A stretch of 64,000 bases of DNA from Adiantum capillus-veneris (GCA_014529385.2 CM043968.1:10737648-10801647); one strand, 5' to 3'; counted from the first letter of the stretch, positions 20,516-32,783 are shown. Notes: generated from the sequence alone by a model not told the origin. Numbers and translations: made by a program.

Positions 20516-21719
20516 GCTGGCTGTGTGGAAATAAGGGAGGAGTTCCCTGAGTCGACAACATCCTCTAGTTCAGTGGGCATCTTGGAGCCAGAGCCTCCTG
20601 GTAATCTCTCTGCGCATGGTTAATAGAGAATATTTTTTCTGTGAAGCCAAGTAATCAAGTAAAGATGGATTATTCCTTCCATTGCCATCCAGATTATGAA
20701 GGTGCAAGCTTAAACTCAGAAATTGATGGGAGAGTGGCTGCAAGTAAAGAGGTAATATTGACTGACCATGATAAGGAGCATGAACTTCTCATGGCACGTC
20801 TAGATGAAATTGAAGCTGCTGAAGCTGCAGCTGAGGTGGATTTGAACTATAAGAAAAAGATATCTACTGGTTTCAGCAGCCCCAGTGTTGGGTTCCAGCT
20901 TTCAGATCAGGAAAATGGCCACTCTTTGACAGATTATGGGTTTAAAGCTTCCAAAAAGGAGTCAAACTTAGACCATTTTACAGTAGTGAGTTATGCTCAA
21001 GGAGGAGTAGACACAGATCATCATGGAGCACAAGAGTCGGCTAAACATTGTGCAGTTGTTGAAGGTCGGCCAAACTTACAGAGTCCAAGTGACTTAGTGC
21101 AGGTGGTGATCCTCCTCAGTGTCAGATATTAATGTGTCTTCTTTTTGCTCAAGCATCTTGTGACTTTTAAAAATTATTGCAGTTTGAGGAATGGAGAAGA
21201 TGTAATTCAGGAAAAGGTATTTGGTTGTGTGAGGAATCCTCCTCCATCTTTAGCTTTGAACTAACTTATAGCAGATATGACCAAGAAGATTATGATGCAG
21301 GGATTACCAGTAAGATTACAGAGATGAAGAGGAAGCCCCCTCCTGTGGAATTGGGGGTTCAAGAGCCTGTAGACACTAATAAATTATCCGATAAGGTGGC
21401 CCTCGTGTCACAGGTTGAGCAACAAGGGGGCACAGAAACGTCAATGGCCAACAAAGTTTGAAATCTGCACTTTCAATTAGTGGGTTTTCTTGTGTTTCAT
21501 GATCATGACTATGGGATTTTGTCAGGTTTTCACTGGAAATGTGATAGAGCGTGCTGGACCAACTCCTTCCACTGAGCTATCACAGGTGTGTTTAAAGATG
21601 TCATGATCTTTTCAGCAACTTTCATGTTGTCACTTGCGTCTGTATGCTATTGACAGGCAGCACGACAACCTCAAAGACGGCCGGTTTCAAAATTTAAAAC
21701 GAGGCAGGCAGATAAATGA
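20516..21719 (+). CDS. URI1: URI1-like unconventional prefoldin, last five exons
   Basis: Exons 20516-20600, 20660-21102, 21183-21455, 21526-21585 and 21657-21719 join in frame (307 codons plus TGA). All four introns (59, 80, 70 and 71 nt) are GT-AG. The first exon reads GCVEIREEFPE, like the end of the URI prefoldin helix (..VEIREEY..). Next come ELLMARLDEIEAAE (URI has E-L-WARLEELE) and a charged middle. FTGNVIERAGPTP and RPVSKFKTRQADK-stop match the C-terminal AFSGTVIE...VSKFKAAR signature of URI1/Bud27. URI is a cochaperone with R2TP that assembles RNA polymerase subunits through RPB5. The N-terminal prefoldin exons are not in view upstream. Codons look intact, unlike the surrounding TEs, so this is probably the live gene. 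Exon 2's acceptor (ATCAAG) is weak; alternatives nearby are possible. Confidence 0.72.
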
Positions 21720-22163
21720 ATCAGGCAGGCATCTATTGAGGCACTGTAGCTATTAGTTTGTTGTGTCCATCTGTGAGCATTTTAAAAAAAAAGCAACAAA
21801 TTGAAGCCTTTCAATGTGGTATTAGAAGGTGCAGACCTATAGTTGCATTATTACCATGCTGGATTCAAATGTTTCTCTATTGCTTCTGAATAACAGTCGG
21901 ATACAGAAGATATTAAGAATTGCAACAGACCAGCAAAGTTCCACTAGAGCTCCTTGACACGCATGTAAAAAATTACAAGTATTTTTTAGAGGAGCATGTA
22001 TGGTGGAATTTTGGAGGGATAAGGTAGCTCATTTTGTATCTGAACCTGTATCTGATATGGAGCTTTGAACCGATGTCCAGTTTGGAGTCTATGCTGGTTT
22101 CTTTTGGGTCTCTCACCAGCAGTGGATTTGAGTAGGAGTTGTCTACCTTGTCCATCAGCAAGG

Positions 22164-22164
<1 letters not shown>
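21720..22164 (+). other. 3' flank/UTR of the URI1-like gene
   Basis: A/T-rich, no ORF. It contains an A-run near 21783 but no classical AATAAA immediately after the stop. Ends at a (CT)n tract where LINE B copy 2 begins. Confidence 0.4.

Positions 22165-22204
<40 letters not shown>
22165..22204. repeat. (CT)20 microsatellite at the 5' edge of LINE B copy 2
   Basis: Perfect dinucleotide run directly abutting the truncated LINE. Confidence 0.95.
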
Positions 22205-22208
<4 letters not shown>

Positions 22209-22995
22209 TGAAGGTCAAAGCGATGCCTACTACTCAAATCCCCCGCATTGCATGGGAAACGGGATGTGCGCCGCAAAAGACAAAAAAAAGCAAATTTCTG
22301 TCATCGAGCCTCATACAGGACATTAAGAAATGGTTCGCTAAATGGAATGTAGAGGCATATGTGGACATGCTTGTTGAGGAGGGCAAGGAGGGAGAACACA
22401 TGCTGAATTTTGAAATTGCATTACTAAATAGCCTCCACACCAAGTGGAAGACAACGCAACACCGCTCGAAATTTGAATACTATTGCAAGCATGTCAACAC
22501 AAAGTATTGGGAAGGCTATAGCACAAACCCAATGGAAGCTCAGGCCCACATACGAACACCCATGCCCCACATGGCACGAAGAGTCATCTCTTTGATGCGC
22601 ACAAGGTCACATATGCTCAAAATAGAAACAGAGGGCTGGCTGAAAATTGATGCTTCTAAACGGATATGCACATCATGTACAATGCAAGCTCCCGAAGATG
22701 AAGCACATGTGACATTGGAATGCCTAGAATACGCTCACATCCGGGCTAACTTTCAACCACTTCTAAGTGGTTGCTCTACCTTTGCGGACCTATTATCCAA
22801 GACAGACCCCTCCCCTACAACTCTCGGCATATACCTCACCCGCATACTTGAGCATAAAAAGACACTCATAGGAACACAAAAAGAGAATAACACACACACA
22901 CACCACACCATACACCCCCGTGAGGGGAGACTATGTATCACTTTGAGGTCCCATGGGTCATTTCTGGCCCCCCGCGGACGTTAATACCAAATCAA
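22205..22995 (+). pseudogene. LINE family B copy 2: 3' end of ORF2
   Basis: An open frame of about 255 codons after the (CT)n: IMKVKAMPTTQIPRIAWETG, WFAKWNVEAYVDM, SHMLKIETEGWLKID and CTSCTMQAPEDEAHVTLEC (C-C-H-C zinc-binding tail), then a threonine/histidine-rich end. It is the intact-frame version of the tail seen broken at 9744-10290 on the minus strand. The stretch after the tail ends CGGACGTTAATACCAAATC followed by a GT run, matching copy 1. 5'-truncated, so no RT core. Confidence 0.82.
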
Positions 22996-23516
22996 ATCTC
23001 TGTGTGTGTTGGACCGAGACTTGTTGGTGTGGCACTGGATCATGCCCTTGTGTCGATGACCATCTCTTTCCAGTTTAGTGTAGCACACAGGCCATGGGTA
23101 ACAGTCCCTACTTGCTACACCTTCACGCGGGAGACGGACTCTGTATACATAGATGGGATCTACAGACGCACGTGCATTGAGGAGCCAGGGCGACCTCTGG
23201 AGGACCTTACTACTATAGTGACACAGACATTACATGATGCAGCGGCAGAGGCATATCCACACACCCAGCTTGAGCAGAGACGGCGTTTTGGGAGCATGTC
23301 CCAAAATAGCTGGTATGATGAAGAATGCCGTGAGACGAGCTAGACTTCAAAGGGAGGTGCTTTTGGGGGACATCACTCACAAACAGTCACAGATTGACTT
23401 CCAACGCCTAGTGCGGCGGAAGAAGAGAGCATTTTTGGCTTGACTAGAGCAGGATCTACACCAGCTATTCTTGAGTTAGGACTCACGTGAGGCATGGCGA
23501 CTCTTTCATGAGCACT

Positions 23517-23537
23517 CCCCCCCCCCCCCCCCCCCCC
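23517..23537. repeat. Run of 21 cytosines
   Basis: Homopolymer in LINE C copy 1; the equivalent place in copy 2 (about 44080) has only six C. True length may be uncertain in sequencing. Confidence 0.9.
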
Positions 23538-24404
23538 GGCCGCCATTACCTCTACAGAGGCCTGGGGCCAGTACGCATCATCTTTGTATACAGTTCTTGG
23601 ACAGCTGCCCCTTCTCGACCCCCCCGATCCATGCCCACACACATGTGCTTTTTTCACCACTGAGATGGTAAAGAAGGCCATTGACAGGATGAGGACTAGG
23701 AGAGCATATGATCATGATGGCTTAGTGGCTGAGCATCTTATGCATGCCAGAGATCTACTAGGAGAGCTTCTAGCAGTCATGTTCAACGGTTCCAGACTTC
23801 AGGAGGTGGGAGTACCCACAAAGCTCATTTGGGAGATCATGGCATTATACAGGTCAGTAGTGGGGCATGTACGCACCATAGAGGGTCTATCTACACTGGT
23901 TCACTCCATTATCGGGTGAAGCAGGGCTGCCCTCTCTCTCCTACTCTATTTGGTATGTATGTGGATGAGGTCTCTGACTATATTGAGAGAGATGGTGATA
24001 AAGGTGCACAACTGGCAGGGACATGGATTCCACTATTGTTATATGCTGATGATATTGTGTTGATCTCCGACTCTCCGGAGGGGATGCAACGCCACTTGGA
24101 TGCTTTGCATAGGTTTGCCCATGAAAGTGGTTTGTTTGTCAACCTTGGTAAAACCAGGTTATGGTGTTTAATACCACCTCACAGTGGATCAGGAGGTCAG
24201 CACCCGCATTTAAATGTGGCTAGGAGACAATGGAGTATACAGATGCTTACACTTACCTTGGGGTGGTCTTAAGTGGACCAGCATTTTCATCGAGGAGAGC
24301 AGCAAAGACTAGACTGACCAGAGCCCATGCAACATTGGGTAGATTGGAGAGGATGTGTTCACATGTCAGGAGCCTCGGACGAAGCTTTGGCTCTTTGACA
24401 CTTT

Positions 24405-24628
24405 GGTGGCTTCCGCATTGCTCTATGGAGCTGAGATTTGGGGTACCACCCTCATTGGATCATCATGGGAGGTCGGGTCGCGCTTATAGATGGGGAGACG
24501 TGGAGAAGCCTCTAGTCTCTATGGTGGCTTCTGCATTGCTCTATGGAGCTGAGATTCTCATTGGATCATCATGGGAGGTCGGGTCGCGCTTATAGATGGG
24601 GAGACATGGAGAAGCCTCTAGTCTCTAT
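24405..24628 (+). repeat. Tandem duplication (118 bp) inside LINE C copy 1
   Basis: Units 24405-24522 and 24523-24628 both start GGTGGCTTC and encode ASALLYGAEI. The second lacks the TTTGGGGTACCACC stretch. Copy 2 of LINE C has a single unit, so the duplication is private to this copy. Confidence 0.9.
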
Positions 24629-24956
24629 GATCTCGTGGCTTATTAGAGCTGAGGCTTTAGTACCACATAGAGCTCGCTTCCCCCCCATTAGTGGTTGAGG
24701 TCTTCACAAGATCAGTCTCCTTCATACAGTGTCTGTGGGAACTTCCTAGAGACAGATATGCCCGCCTAGCACTTGAGTCCTCTCGACAGTTAGCCATGCA
24801 GGGAGACAGCATGCTGGTATGGGGAGATGACATCATGGTTCCAGGCACATGGGTTTAGCATATAGACAGATAGCCCCCCTTCCAATACTCATTGGATGCA
24901 CCCTCTCTGACTCTTACACAGTCCGAGATCACCATGCTCATTCGCCAGGACCTCAC

Positions 24957-25521
24957 TGTCATAAACTGATGACTTGGCACGACCTTTAATAAGTTGTTTC
25001 CAACTTATGGACTTTTGTCGAGGGGCCTAAGGACACTTAGGCAAAATAATCAAGCGAAAAACGTGTTGACATGGCTGCTGTACGGACGACCGCGATTTGC
25101 GTTGACTATTGTATGGACGGCCACAAAACGCGCTAACTATTGACGTGGTAGATCTATACGGAAATCCTTGTTTTTGGCGCTGCTATTTTCACTGGCAGCT
25201 TTTGGGAGAAGTTTCTTTTGAGTTTCATGGTTTTGGGGCTCTGCTTTTAGCATCCCTTGTAATCTTTATAAGTGAGCCAAGGGGGGCTTACTTCTCGAAG
25301 CATCTGGACGCAGAGTCTGAGAGCTAGCACCCGCGGGAAGTGTACTTTGCTCAAAGATTAATATAAAAGAAATACCGAAGGGGTGCCAGTCTTTGGGGCC
25401 AATATCTCTTGGCACGGAATTATGTCGGGCCGTGTCGACTCTTAAATTTGTGAAGTGTTTTGAAGTGAATCTCTGCTATGTCGCGATAGAATCTTGACTT
25501 GGGGTGTCCAAGTTTGTTACA
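24957..25521 (+). repeat. 5' LTR of gypsy element 2
   Basis: 565 bp, TGTCATAAACTG to TTTGTTACA. It aligns with 33830-34376 with scattered substitutions. A TTTATAAG box near 25265 could be the promoter; in the 3' LTR it reads TTTATGAG. Confidence 0.88.
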
Positions 25522-25522
25522 G

Positions 25523-25534
25523 TGGTATCAGAGC
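25523..25534 (+). promoter_or_regulatory. Primer binding site of gypsy element 2
   Basis: TGGTATCAGAGC one base after the LTR end, complementary to initiator tRNA-Met. Confidence 0.9.
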
Positions 25535-25587
25535 ATATACGATTTCTCTTCTACCGGGAAATCCGATCCCTTTTCTCGCGACGCCTA

Positions 25588-27920
25588 TGGATTCTGAAAA
25601 GAATCAATCGACCTCTTCTGCAACCGCCGAGGTAGGAGGAGGCAATACGGCAAATTCAAATGATTTAGCAAAAGACGAGTACGACTCACCTTGGCCCACA
25701 CAGTATGAACTTTCTGAGATGCAACGTCGACAACAGGTTGACGAGTGCTCAAAGCAGATGCTTTAGCAAAATTGCTAAAGATCCCCAGTTTACAAATTTT
25801 TGACCCATCAATGCATGGCTGAAGTGCATACTCAGTGGCAGAAAGCCACCGAACCACCAATCAAACCGGCAATCAAGAAACCTCCTACTCCGACGATGTT
25901 TACAGAAGAAGAACTTCAAGAGGTGGTACAGACCCAGATCAGTCAACTTTTGGATACGAAGAATCAATCAAAAAAGCAATTGAAGAAGCGCAAGAAGGGG
26001 AGTGACTACCCTGGTTACTTGGGCCGTCAATCTTCTTTTGCATCTGCAAGAAAGCAGAAGAAGCGTGTGCGTTTTGAAGGACTACCAGTTCTTTTTCCTC
26101 TTCTTCTGACAATTCTTCTAGCTCTTCCAACTCGATTGAGGAGGACAGAAAGGGCAAGAAGCGAAGCACAAAGCAAAGCTTTGGAAAGAGCAAGAAAAAG
26201 GCAAAGAAGCTTAGATTCCGACTAGTTTCTGATAGCTATATAGAGGAGTCATCCTTTGACAGCTCGGACTCTGACGACCACATGTTTTATGCGAAGAAGA
26301 AGCTTTTACAGAGCCAACCAATACGACTTCCTTGAAGATGAGAGCAAGAAGGCAAAGGAATTTTAAGAGGGTGGACAATCAATAAAATTTGAATCCTTTT
26401 CTGGATTCCAAGATGCTCCGAGGGCTTTGGCCTTCATCCAGCAGTTTTGACATAGCCTTCTCTAGAGGGCATTACTCAGAGCACTCCAAGATCAGGAGGG
26501 CTGCATCATTTTTAAAAGGAAATGCTCGAACATGGTGGTCCACTCTTCTGTTGAGGAAAGAAGCCCCAGTCAAGTGGTTGAAATTCAAACGGCTCTTTAT
26601 TGCTTCTTGGTTGACCCGGGAGTACGAATGATATGTAAGAACTGCTTGGAACCATCTTAAGATGACCAAGTGAGATTCTTTGGACGCGTATTGCGAGAGG
26701 TTTTGGGATTCTTCTCTACCGACCTCTTCGTTTAAGAAGGTCACCTTTAAAGAACAGATTGAGCGGTTTTATTCCGGACTCCCTACAAAGATTCGAGATT
26801 ACTGCCTTGAACAAAAGTCTGACTCTATTCAACAACTAATGGGTCATGCGAAACGGGGGTTATCGATACATTCGGGGAATTTGACCTACCCCACTGATAA
26901 AATCTTGACTCAGAGAACCAGACAGATCTCAAAGAATGAAAACAGAAAGAAAAAGAATCCCTAGGAAAAGAAAGATACACGACCCCGTTTGACTCTTAGA
27001 GAAAGGGCTAACTATCTCAAGGAGGGGAAGTGTTTTGGTTGCGGGGAACAAGGGCACATCTCCGCAAAGTGCCCAAAAAAGGCACAACAAGGACATACTG
27101 AAGATAGGCCAGAGAGTTCTAGAGCAGCAGAGGAACGTGGCACAAAAGGCAAGATGAAAGCAGGACTAGTACCGGATTGCATGGGAACCGACCCAAGCCA
27201 GATAGATGAAAGTACAGAACTTTGCCGAGCTTGGGGCAAAGTGAAAGATTAGGAAGCCCTTATCTTTTTTGATGGAGGAGCCAAGGCCAACTTCATTTCA
27301 CCTGAATTGGCGGTGCGGCTCGAGATTACGCCCGAAAGGATGGGGCCACCGGCAAAGGCAGTTCTAGCGGCACCCGGACGGGATTTAGCCATTACGCCTG
27401 TCATCGGTAAACTTCGTTTGCATTGTCAAGGGTATTTAGGGTACGAGGACTTTTACATCATGCTTTGGAAGGGTCTGATGTCCTCCTAGGAATCCCTTGG
27501 TACCATAAGAACAACGCGTGGTCGACTATCGGGCTAAGAAAGCGACTTTGACAAACAAGAAGGGCATAAAAATTGTACTAGATGTAAAATTGAAGGGCGA
27601 GTCTGTCCCTATTGTATCGGCTTTGGCCATTTCAAAATTAATGAAATCCAGTCTTTTTGTTTACTCGATCTATTTGAAAGAACTGACCGATGAACATCAA
27701 ACGAACATGTCTGAACTAGACAAGAATGCCAAGATTTTCTGCACACACATGCTGATTGTTTCTTTGAAGTCTGCCAGGCGAGTTACCTCCATCTCATCAT
27801 GAGGACCATTAGTTTGATCTGATTCTTGGAAGCACACCACCGAACCAACCACCTTATTGTGATACCCGAGCCCAGAATGAAGAAATCAGGTACCAAGTGA
27901 AAGACCTTGAAAAGGGTCTC
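25588..27920 (+). pseudogene. Gypsy element 2 gag-protease and RT start, frameshifted
   Basis: Starts MDSEKNQSTSS. Gag follows at about 26400-26960 (KIRRAASFLKGNARTWW, FKRLFIASW), then the zinc knuckle CFGCGEQGHISAKC at 27031-27072. The protease region carries EALIFFDGGAKANFISPELA (27253-27312), D-G-G replacing the usual D-T/S-G-A. SDVLLGIPWYHKNN comes from another frame near 27475-27515. The RT leader LPPSHHEDH and SRAQ-like NEEIRYQVKDLEKGLI ends at about 27922, where the copia LTR starts. Stops include TAG at 27250-27252 just before EALIFFD, where Gln is usual in this family (Q-E-A-L). Defective through frameshifts, stops and the copia insertion. Confidence 0.82.
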
Positions 27921-27923
27921 ATA

Positions 27924-28213
27924 TGTTGGGTTAAAGGCCTAAATAACCCCGTTTTGTACATTTTTTTACTTTGTCCATGTCCAGGTTCACATTGAACGTG
28001 GACACATTTTTTTAAAGTCACTTATAATAAAGGTGAGAAAACCCAAAACTCACTTATTAAGCTTTCCCCAGAAACGTGAGCTCTCTCTCTCTCTCTCCCC
28101 CTGCTTCGATCCCTAGCGCTTCCTCTCTGTTGCACTCCGCCTCCTGCTTCTTGCCCCAATCCTACACTACATCGCGACACGCACCTTCCGGTACCTTTTG
28201 CTTCGCACTTTCA
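27924..28213 (+). repeat. 5' LTR of copia element 1
   Basis: About 290 bp. A CTTATAATAAAGG box near 28021 is a candidate TATA region; a CT-rich tract follows at 28080-28100. The start matches 32819-32912 at the 3' end. Confidence 0.85.
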
Positions 28214-28215
28214 AC

Positions 28216-28227
28216 TGGTATCAGAGC
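28216..28227 (+). promoter_or_regulatory. Primer binding site of copia element 1
   Basis: TGGTATCAGAGC two bases after the LTR end. Confidence 0.9.
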
Positions 28228-28651
28228 CCTAGGGTTTCGAAACAGCCTTGCGCAGTCTGCTGGACAGCGAGTTAAAATTGCTCTCTCGCGGTCAATTTCC
28301 CTTTCATCGCGAAGCGCCTTTGTTTCGGAGTCGAAAAGGTCACCAAAACTGCCAAAACAGGCTGTTTTTGGGTCAAAACAGGTGATTTACAGGTTATAAC
28401 AGGTTAAAACAGCAATACGTAGGTGTACCAAAGTTGTGGGATCACATGTATTGATGTTTGTTGCGACAAATTGAGTGAAAAGCTGAGTACAGGTGCTTGA
28501 AATTGCACTTTTCAGCTGAAATTTCACATTGGGACAGTTTCATGTAAAGAAATTGTGGTCTATCTTATGCAAAGTCTTGTGGTTGCTCCTATTTGCTGAA
28601 ATTTTCATCATATTGCATCCCTCTTGTATATACACTTGTGGTTGAATTAAA

Positions 28652-29460
28652 ATGGCTTCTTCCTCTTCTGCATCTGACACTAAAAGTTTGATTTCCTTTG
28701 ATGGAAATCAAACGGTTCGATGGTCAAGGCTTCGACCTCTGGCAAGAACGCATGCAAGGTATAAGCTGCCAGGTTTGTCTGACGAAGAGTGGGCCAAGTT
28801 GAATAAGAAGGCTATAGCCTACATCAAAATGGCTATCAATGATGACATATTGACGGACATCAAGCGTTTGGACTTTGCTTATGCAATATGGCAAAGTCTA
28901 ATTATGAAAACACGATGCCTGTGAACCAGGTGCATTTGATGCGAAAGTTGGTGAATATGCAGCTTGATGACTCGAAGTCAACTTCTGAGCATTTGAGTGC
29001 TTTTATAGGTGTGTTGAGTCAGCTGCAAGACACTGGGCTTCAACAATTCGATGATAAACTGAAAGCTATTTTCTTGCTTATGACATTGCCAGATACTTGG
29101 AAAACCTTGTTGTCTCCTTGAGCAACAGTCCCACCCTCACGTATAACGGTGTGAGAGGGTCTATTCTCAATGAAGAGATTAGATGCAAGCCTAGTGGGGA
29201 AGGTGGCAGTTCTGCCTACAATGCAAGAGGTAGAAATCAAAAGCGTGATGCGGGCAACAGGACTCAAAATAGAAGTAAGAGCAAGACAAAGGATAAGGAT
29301 GTCACTTGTTATCAATGTGGCAGAAAGGGTCACAAGAAACCCGATTGCAGGTATTTCAAAAAAGAGCAGGAAAGAAAGAAGGAAACGCAAGATAAGAAGA
29401 AAGGGGAAAAATCAACAGGTGATTCCTCCAGGGATGTTGAGAATGCAAATGTTCCTCTAG
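28652..29460 (+). pseudogene. Copia element 1 gag
   Basis: MASSSSASDTKSLISFDGNQ is a typical copia gag start, about 425 nt after the primer site. The UBN2-type gag continues through IKMAINDDIL, then by a frame change near 28900 (SNYENTMPVNQVHLMRKL) to DDKLKAIFLLMTLP and, after another break, to a CCHC knuckle CYQCGRKGHKKPDC (about 29308-29349). Copia gag packages RNA in the virus-like particle. At least two frameshifts. Confidence 0.85.
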
Positions 29461-29461
29461 T

Positions 29462-30803
29462 GTGGTCATTGAGGAGTTGTCAGACGTTGAGGAAATTTTG
29501 GTTGCGGCTTCATGCCTCTCAGATTTGGTGATAGCTAATGCAGAAGACATGCTTATCTCGAAGAAAGATGTCATTGATGCATTGCTCAATGCTAATGATG
29601 GCCTATCCCAGTCATGGATAGTGGATTCTGGTGCTTCATTCCATGTGACTCCATCTTTGGAGTGTTTTGCTACATATGCTACAGGCAATTATGGCAAGGT
29701 GTACCTTGGTGATAATTTTGCTTGTAATACTGAGGGAATGGGTACTATGTGTTTGGCTCCTAACTATGTTCAAGAGCTTGTGTTGAATGATGTCAGGCTT
29801 GTACCAGGCATTAAGAAAAGTTTGCTATCTGTTGGCCAGCTAGATACACATGGTTATACTACCATCTTTAGCTGGGGATTCATGGAAGTTGCTTAAGGGC
29901 TCTATGCTTGTTGCAAAAGGGTCTAAAAGAGGTACTTTGTACTATCTTCGATGCAAAGCTTTGCCTGGCAAGTTTCTTGCTGTTGCTGAAGTTGCTTCAC
30001 ACACGGAATTGTGGCATAAGAGACTTGGCCATATGAGCCAAAAGTGTATTGATGTGCTTTCCTCTCTGAAGAGGATTGATGTAAAAGGCAAAAACTTGGA
30101 TTTTTGTAACGGTTGTCTTTATGGAAAGCAAAAGAAATCTTCTTATTACTCTGGTGTCTCTCGCAAAGCTAATCCTCTTGATCTTATTCACTCCGATGTA
30201 TGCACTATGCCTGCTAAGTTTTTTGGTGGTGCATTGTATTTTGTTACATTCATTGATGACTGTACTAGGAAAGGATGGATACATTTGTTGAAAAGTAAGA
30301 GTGAGACTTTTAATGCTTTTAAGAATTTTCATGCCTTTGTCACTACGCAAAAGAGTACTAAGCTTAAATGTCTCAGATCTGATAATGGAGGAGGGTATGT
30401 ATCTGCTGAATTTCAGCATTTTTGTGATGTAAATGGGATTAAAAGAGAGTTGACAGCCCCTTATAATCCGTCTTCTAATGGTGTGGCTGAGAGATATAAT
30501 CGTACTTTATGCGAGAGAGTGCGTTGCATGTTGTCCACCGCTAATCTTTCCCAAGAGTTTTGGGGGGAGGCATTGAAAACTGCAGTTCATATTTGCAATC
30601 GCTCTCGTAATAGTACGATGAAAAATGACATTCCAGAGGAGGTTTGGTATGGCAAACCTGTCTCTTATGATCATTTGAGAGTATTTGGCTGTGAAGCTTT
30701 TGTTCATGTATGCAATGACTTGAGAACAAAGCTTGATATGAAGTCCATTAAAGGAGTCTTCCTAGGTTATGGGGAAGAAGGTGAAATGGGCTATAGACTC
30801 TAG
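29462..30803 (+). pseudogene. Copia element 1 protease and integrase
   Basis: The protease has SWIVDSGASFHVTP at about 29610-29650, catalytic DSG intact. A frameshift near 29870 (YTTIFS region) links to the next ORF, which carries ELWHKRLGHMSQKC and CNGCLYGKQK (HHCC zinc finger). The integrase core follows with LIHSDVC, CLRSDNGGGY and NPSSNGVAERYNR (D, D, E present), then VFGCEAFVHV and FLGYGEEGEMGYRL, ending at a TAG. Downstream pieces (RKVIRS, RNVVFNE) are in other frames. Confidence 0.9.
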
Positions 30804-31064
30804 AGTGTGGTTACCACAGGTTAGAAAGGTAATACGTAGCGAAATGTAGTGTTCAATGAGACAAAATTGCTTAAGAATGCTACAAAATCTGATGCTGACA
30901 AGAAAACAGTCAGATTTCAGCCTTCCGTGCCACCCATTGATGTTGAAAAAGAGCCTCACGATGTATTACCGCAAGCTGAAATTGATAATTAGCCAGTTAA
31001 CCTTGAGCCAAAAGAGGTAGGATATGATTTTGATGCTCCTAATGAGGATGGACAGCCACTTGAA

Positions 31065-32783
31065 TTGTTTGAAATTGATTTTCAGCAGCATGATAGAGCT
31101 GAAAATGAGCTGCCTTATGATGTAGAACCGTTGCCTGAGAATGTAGATCATTGGGTACGCAGGGCAACTCGTTTGAGAAAGCAACTGCAGAGATTTAACC
31201 CCTCTTTGGATCATGTAATGTTGACAAATGAGGGTGAACCTCTTACATATAAAGAGACCAAATCATGTGAATCAAGCATTAAGTGGGAGCTTGCGATGCA
31301 AGAGGAAATGAAATCCTTGTATGCAGATGATACTTGGGATCTTGTGCCATTGCGTAAAGGGAGAAAGGCTCTTCCTAACAAATAGGTATACAAGATTAAG
31401 ATAGTGGATGAAAAACCAAAGTACAAGGCAAGATTGGTTGCAAAAGGATATGCACAGAAAGAAGGAATTGATTTTCAAGAAATCTTTTCTCCTATTATAA
31501 AGCTTACAACTTTACGTGTCCTTTTTGCTCTCGTTGCGGTGCTTGATTTGGAATTGAATCAAATGGATGTAAAGACAACGTTTTTGCATGGTGACATTGA
31601 AGAGGACATATACATGAAAGAGCCTGAAGGTTTTGTAGTTCCTACACGCGAGGAACTTGTATGTAAACTGAAAAGGGCTCTGTATGGTTTGAGACAATCA
31701 TCACGACAGTGGTATAAGAAGTTTGACACTTTTATGCTATCTCAAGGCTTTAAAGGCAGCCATGCAGATCATTGTTTGTATACGAAAAGGGATGAAGATG
31801 GTAGTCCCATTTTACTTGTTCTCTATGTTGATAACATGCTGCTTGCCGGAAAACATAAGACTAGTCTTGATGCTCTGAAACGTAAGCTAAATTCAGCATT
31901 TGCTATGAAGGATTTGGATGATGCAGAGCATATTTTGGGCATGCGTATTAAAAGAGATAGAAAGCTGAAATTGCTGTTTTTATCTCAAGAAAGGTACATT
32001 GCAAAAGTACTTGACAGATTTAATATGGTTGATGCTAAGTCTCTTTGGGTACCTTTACCTCCATACACTAAGCTTAGCAAAGCAGATTGCCCAAAGGATG
32101 AGGTGGCATTGAAAGCAATGAAGGGAATCCCTTATGCATCAGCTTGTGGTTCTCTTATGTATGCTATGGTTGCCACTCGTCCCGACATTGCTTATGCAGT
32201 GGGAGTTGTTAGTCGATACATGTCGAATCCTGGCAAAGCGCATTGGGAAGCTCTCAAATGCATTTTGAGATATTTGAAAGGTACACAATCAAAGTGTATC
32301 TGTTATGGCAAAAGTGACTTAAAGTTGCAGGGATATTGTGATGCAGACATGGCAGGTGACATGGATACTAGGAAATCTACCAGTGGATATGTATTTGCCA
32401 TTGCTGGTGGTGCAGTTTCTTGGTGTTCTAGGTTACAGAAAATTATGGCAGTGAGTACTACTGAGGCTGAATATATTTGAGCCACAGAGGCTTCAAAAGA
32501 GGCCATTTTGTTGGGCAGACTTGTAAAAGAACTTGGCATACCTGCTCATACACCCGTATTGGGTTGTGATAGCCAGAGTGTTGTCTATTTAGCCAAAAAT
32601 GCCATGTTTCATGCGCGTACCAAACACATAGATGTGCGGTACGACTTCATACAACAAGTATTGGAGGATGGTCTAGTCACCTTGACTAAGATCCGTACAC
32701 ATGATAACCCTGCAGATGTTCTCACCAAGAGTCTTGCTAAGGCTCAACATGAGCATTGCATACAACTGGTGGGAGTTGGTTAA
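31065..32783 (+). pseudogene. Copia element 1 reverse transcriptase and RNaseH
   Basis: After a charged linker, the frame has a TAG at 31383-31385 where copia RTs have W (KWVYKIK). RT blocks are KARLVAKGYAQKEGIDF, QMDVKTTFLHGD, ALYGLRQSSRQW and VLYVDNMLLAG, i.e. YVDN where the catalytic motif is YVDD. Then MKDLDDAEHILGM, RPDIAYAVGVVSRYM and the RNaseH (YCDADMAGD, STSGYVFAI, TTEAEYI). A TGA at 32478-32480 splits it from the tail LGCDSQSVVYLAKN, TKHIDVRYDFIQ and HDNPADVLTKSLA. Confidence 0.9.

Larger units (their letters stand above)
22996..24956 (+). pseudogene. LINE family C copy 1, 5' half: endonuclease end and RT
   Basis: Begins immediately after the GT tail of LINE B. LVGVALDHALVSM is the end of an endonuclease domain. 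The RT N-terminus FFTTEMVKKAIDRM and HDGLVAEHLMHAR spans about 23646-23757. IMALYRSVVGHV follows at about 23838, then QGCPLSPTLFGMYVDEV at about 23922. The catalytic LLYADDIVLISDS lies near 24036-24075, then GLFVNLGKTRLW and ASALLYGAEI. About 310 bp of RT (fingers, with the FRKAFD motif) seen in copy 2 is deleted near 23790. Multiple frameshifts. Interrupted at 24957 by gypsy element 2 and resumes at 34377. Confidence 0.85.

Noticed and set aside
23517-23537. Poly(C) run as an i-motif or regulatory site
   Set aside because: Lies in a dead LINE copy; sister copy has six C; homopolymer slippage or sequencing error is sufficient.
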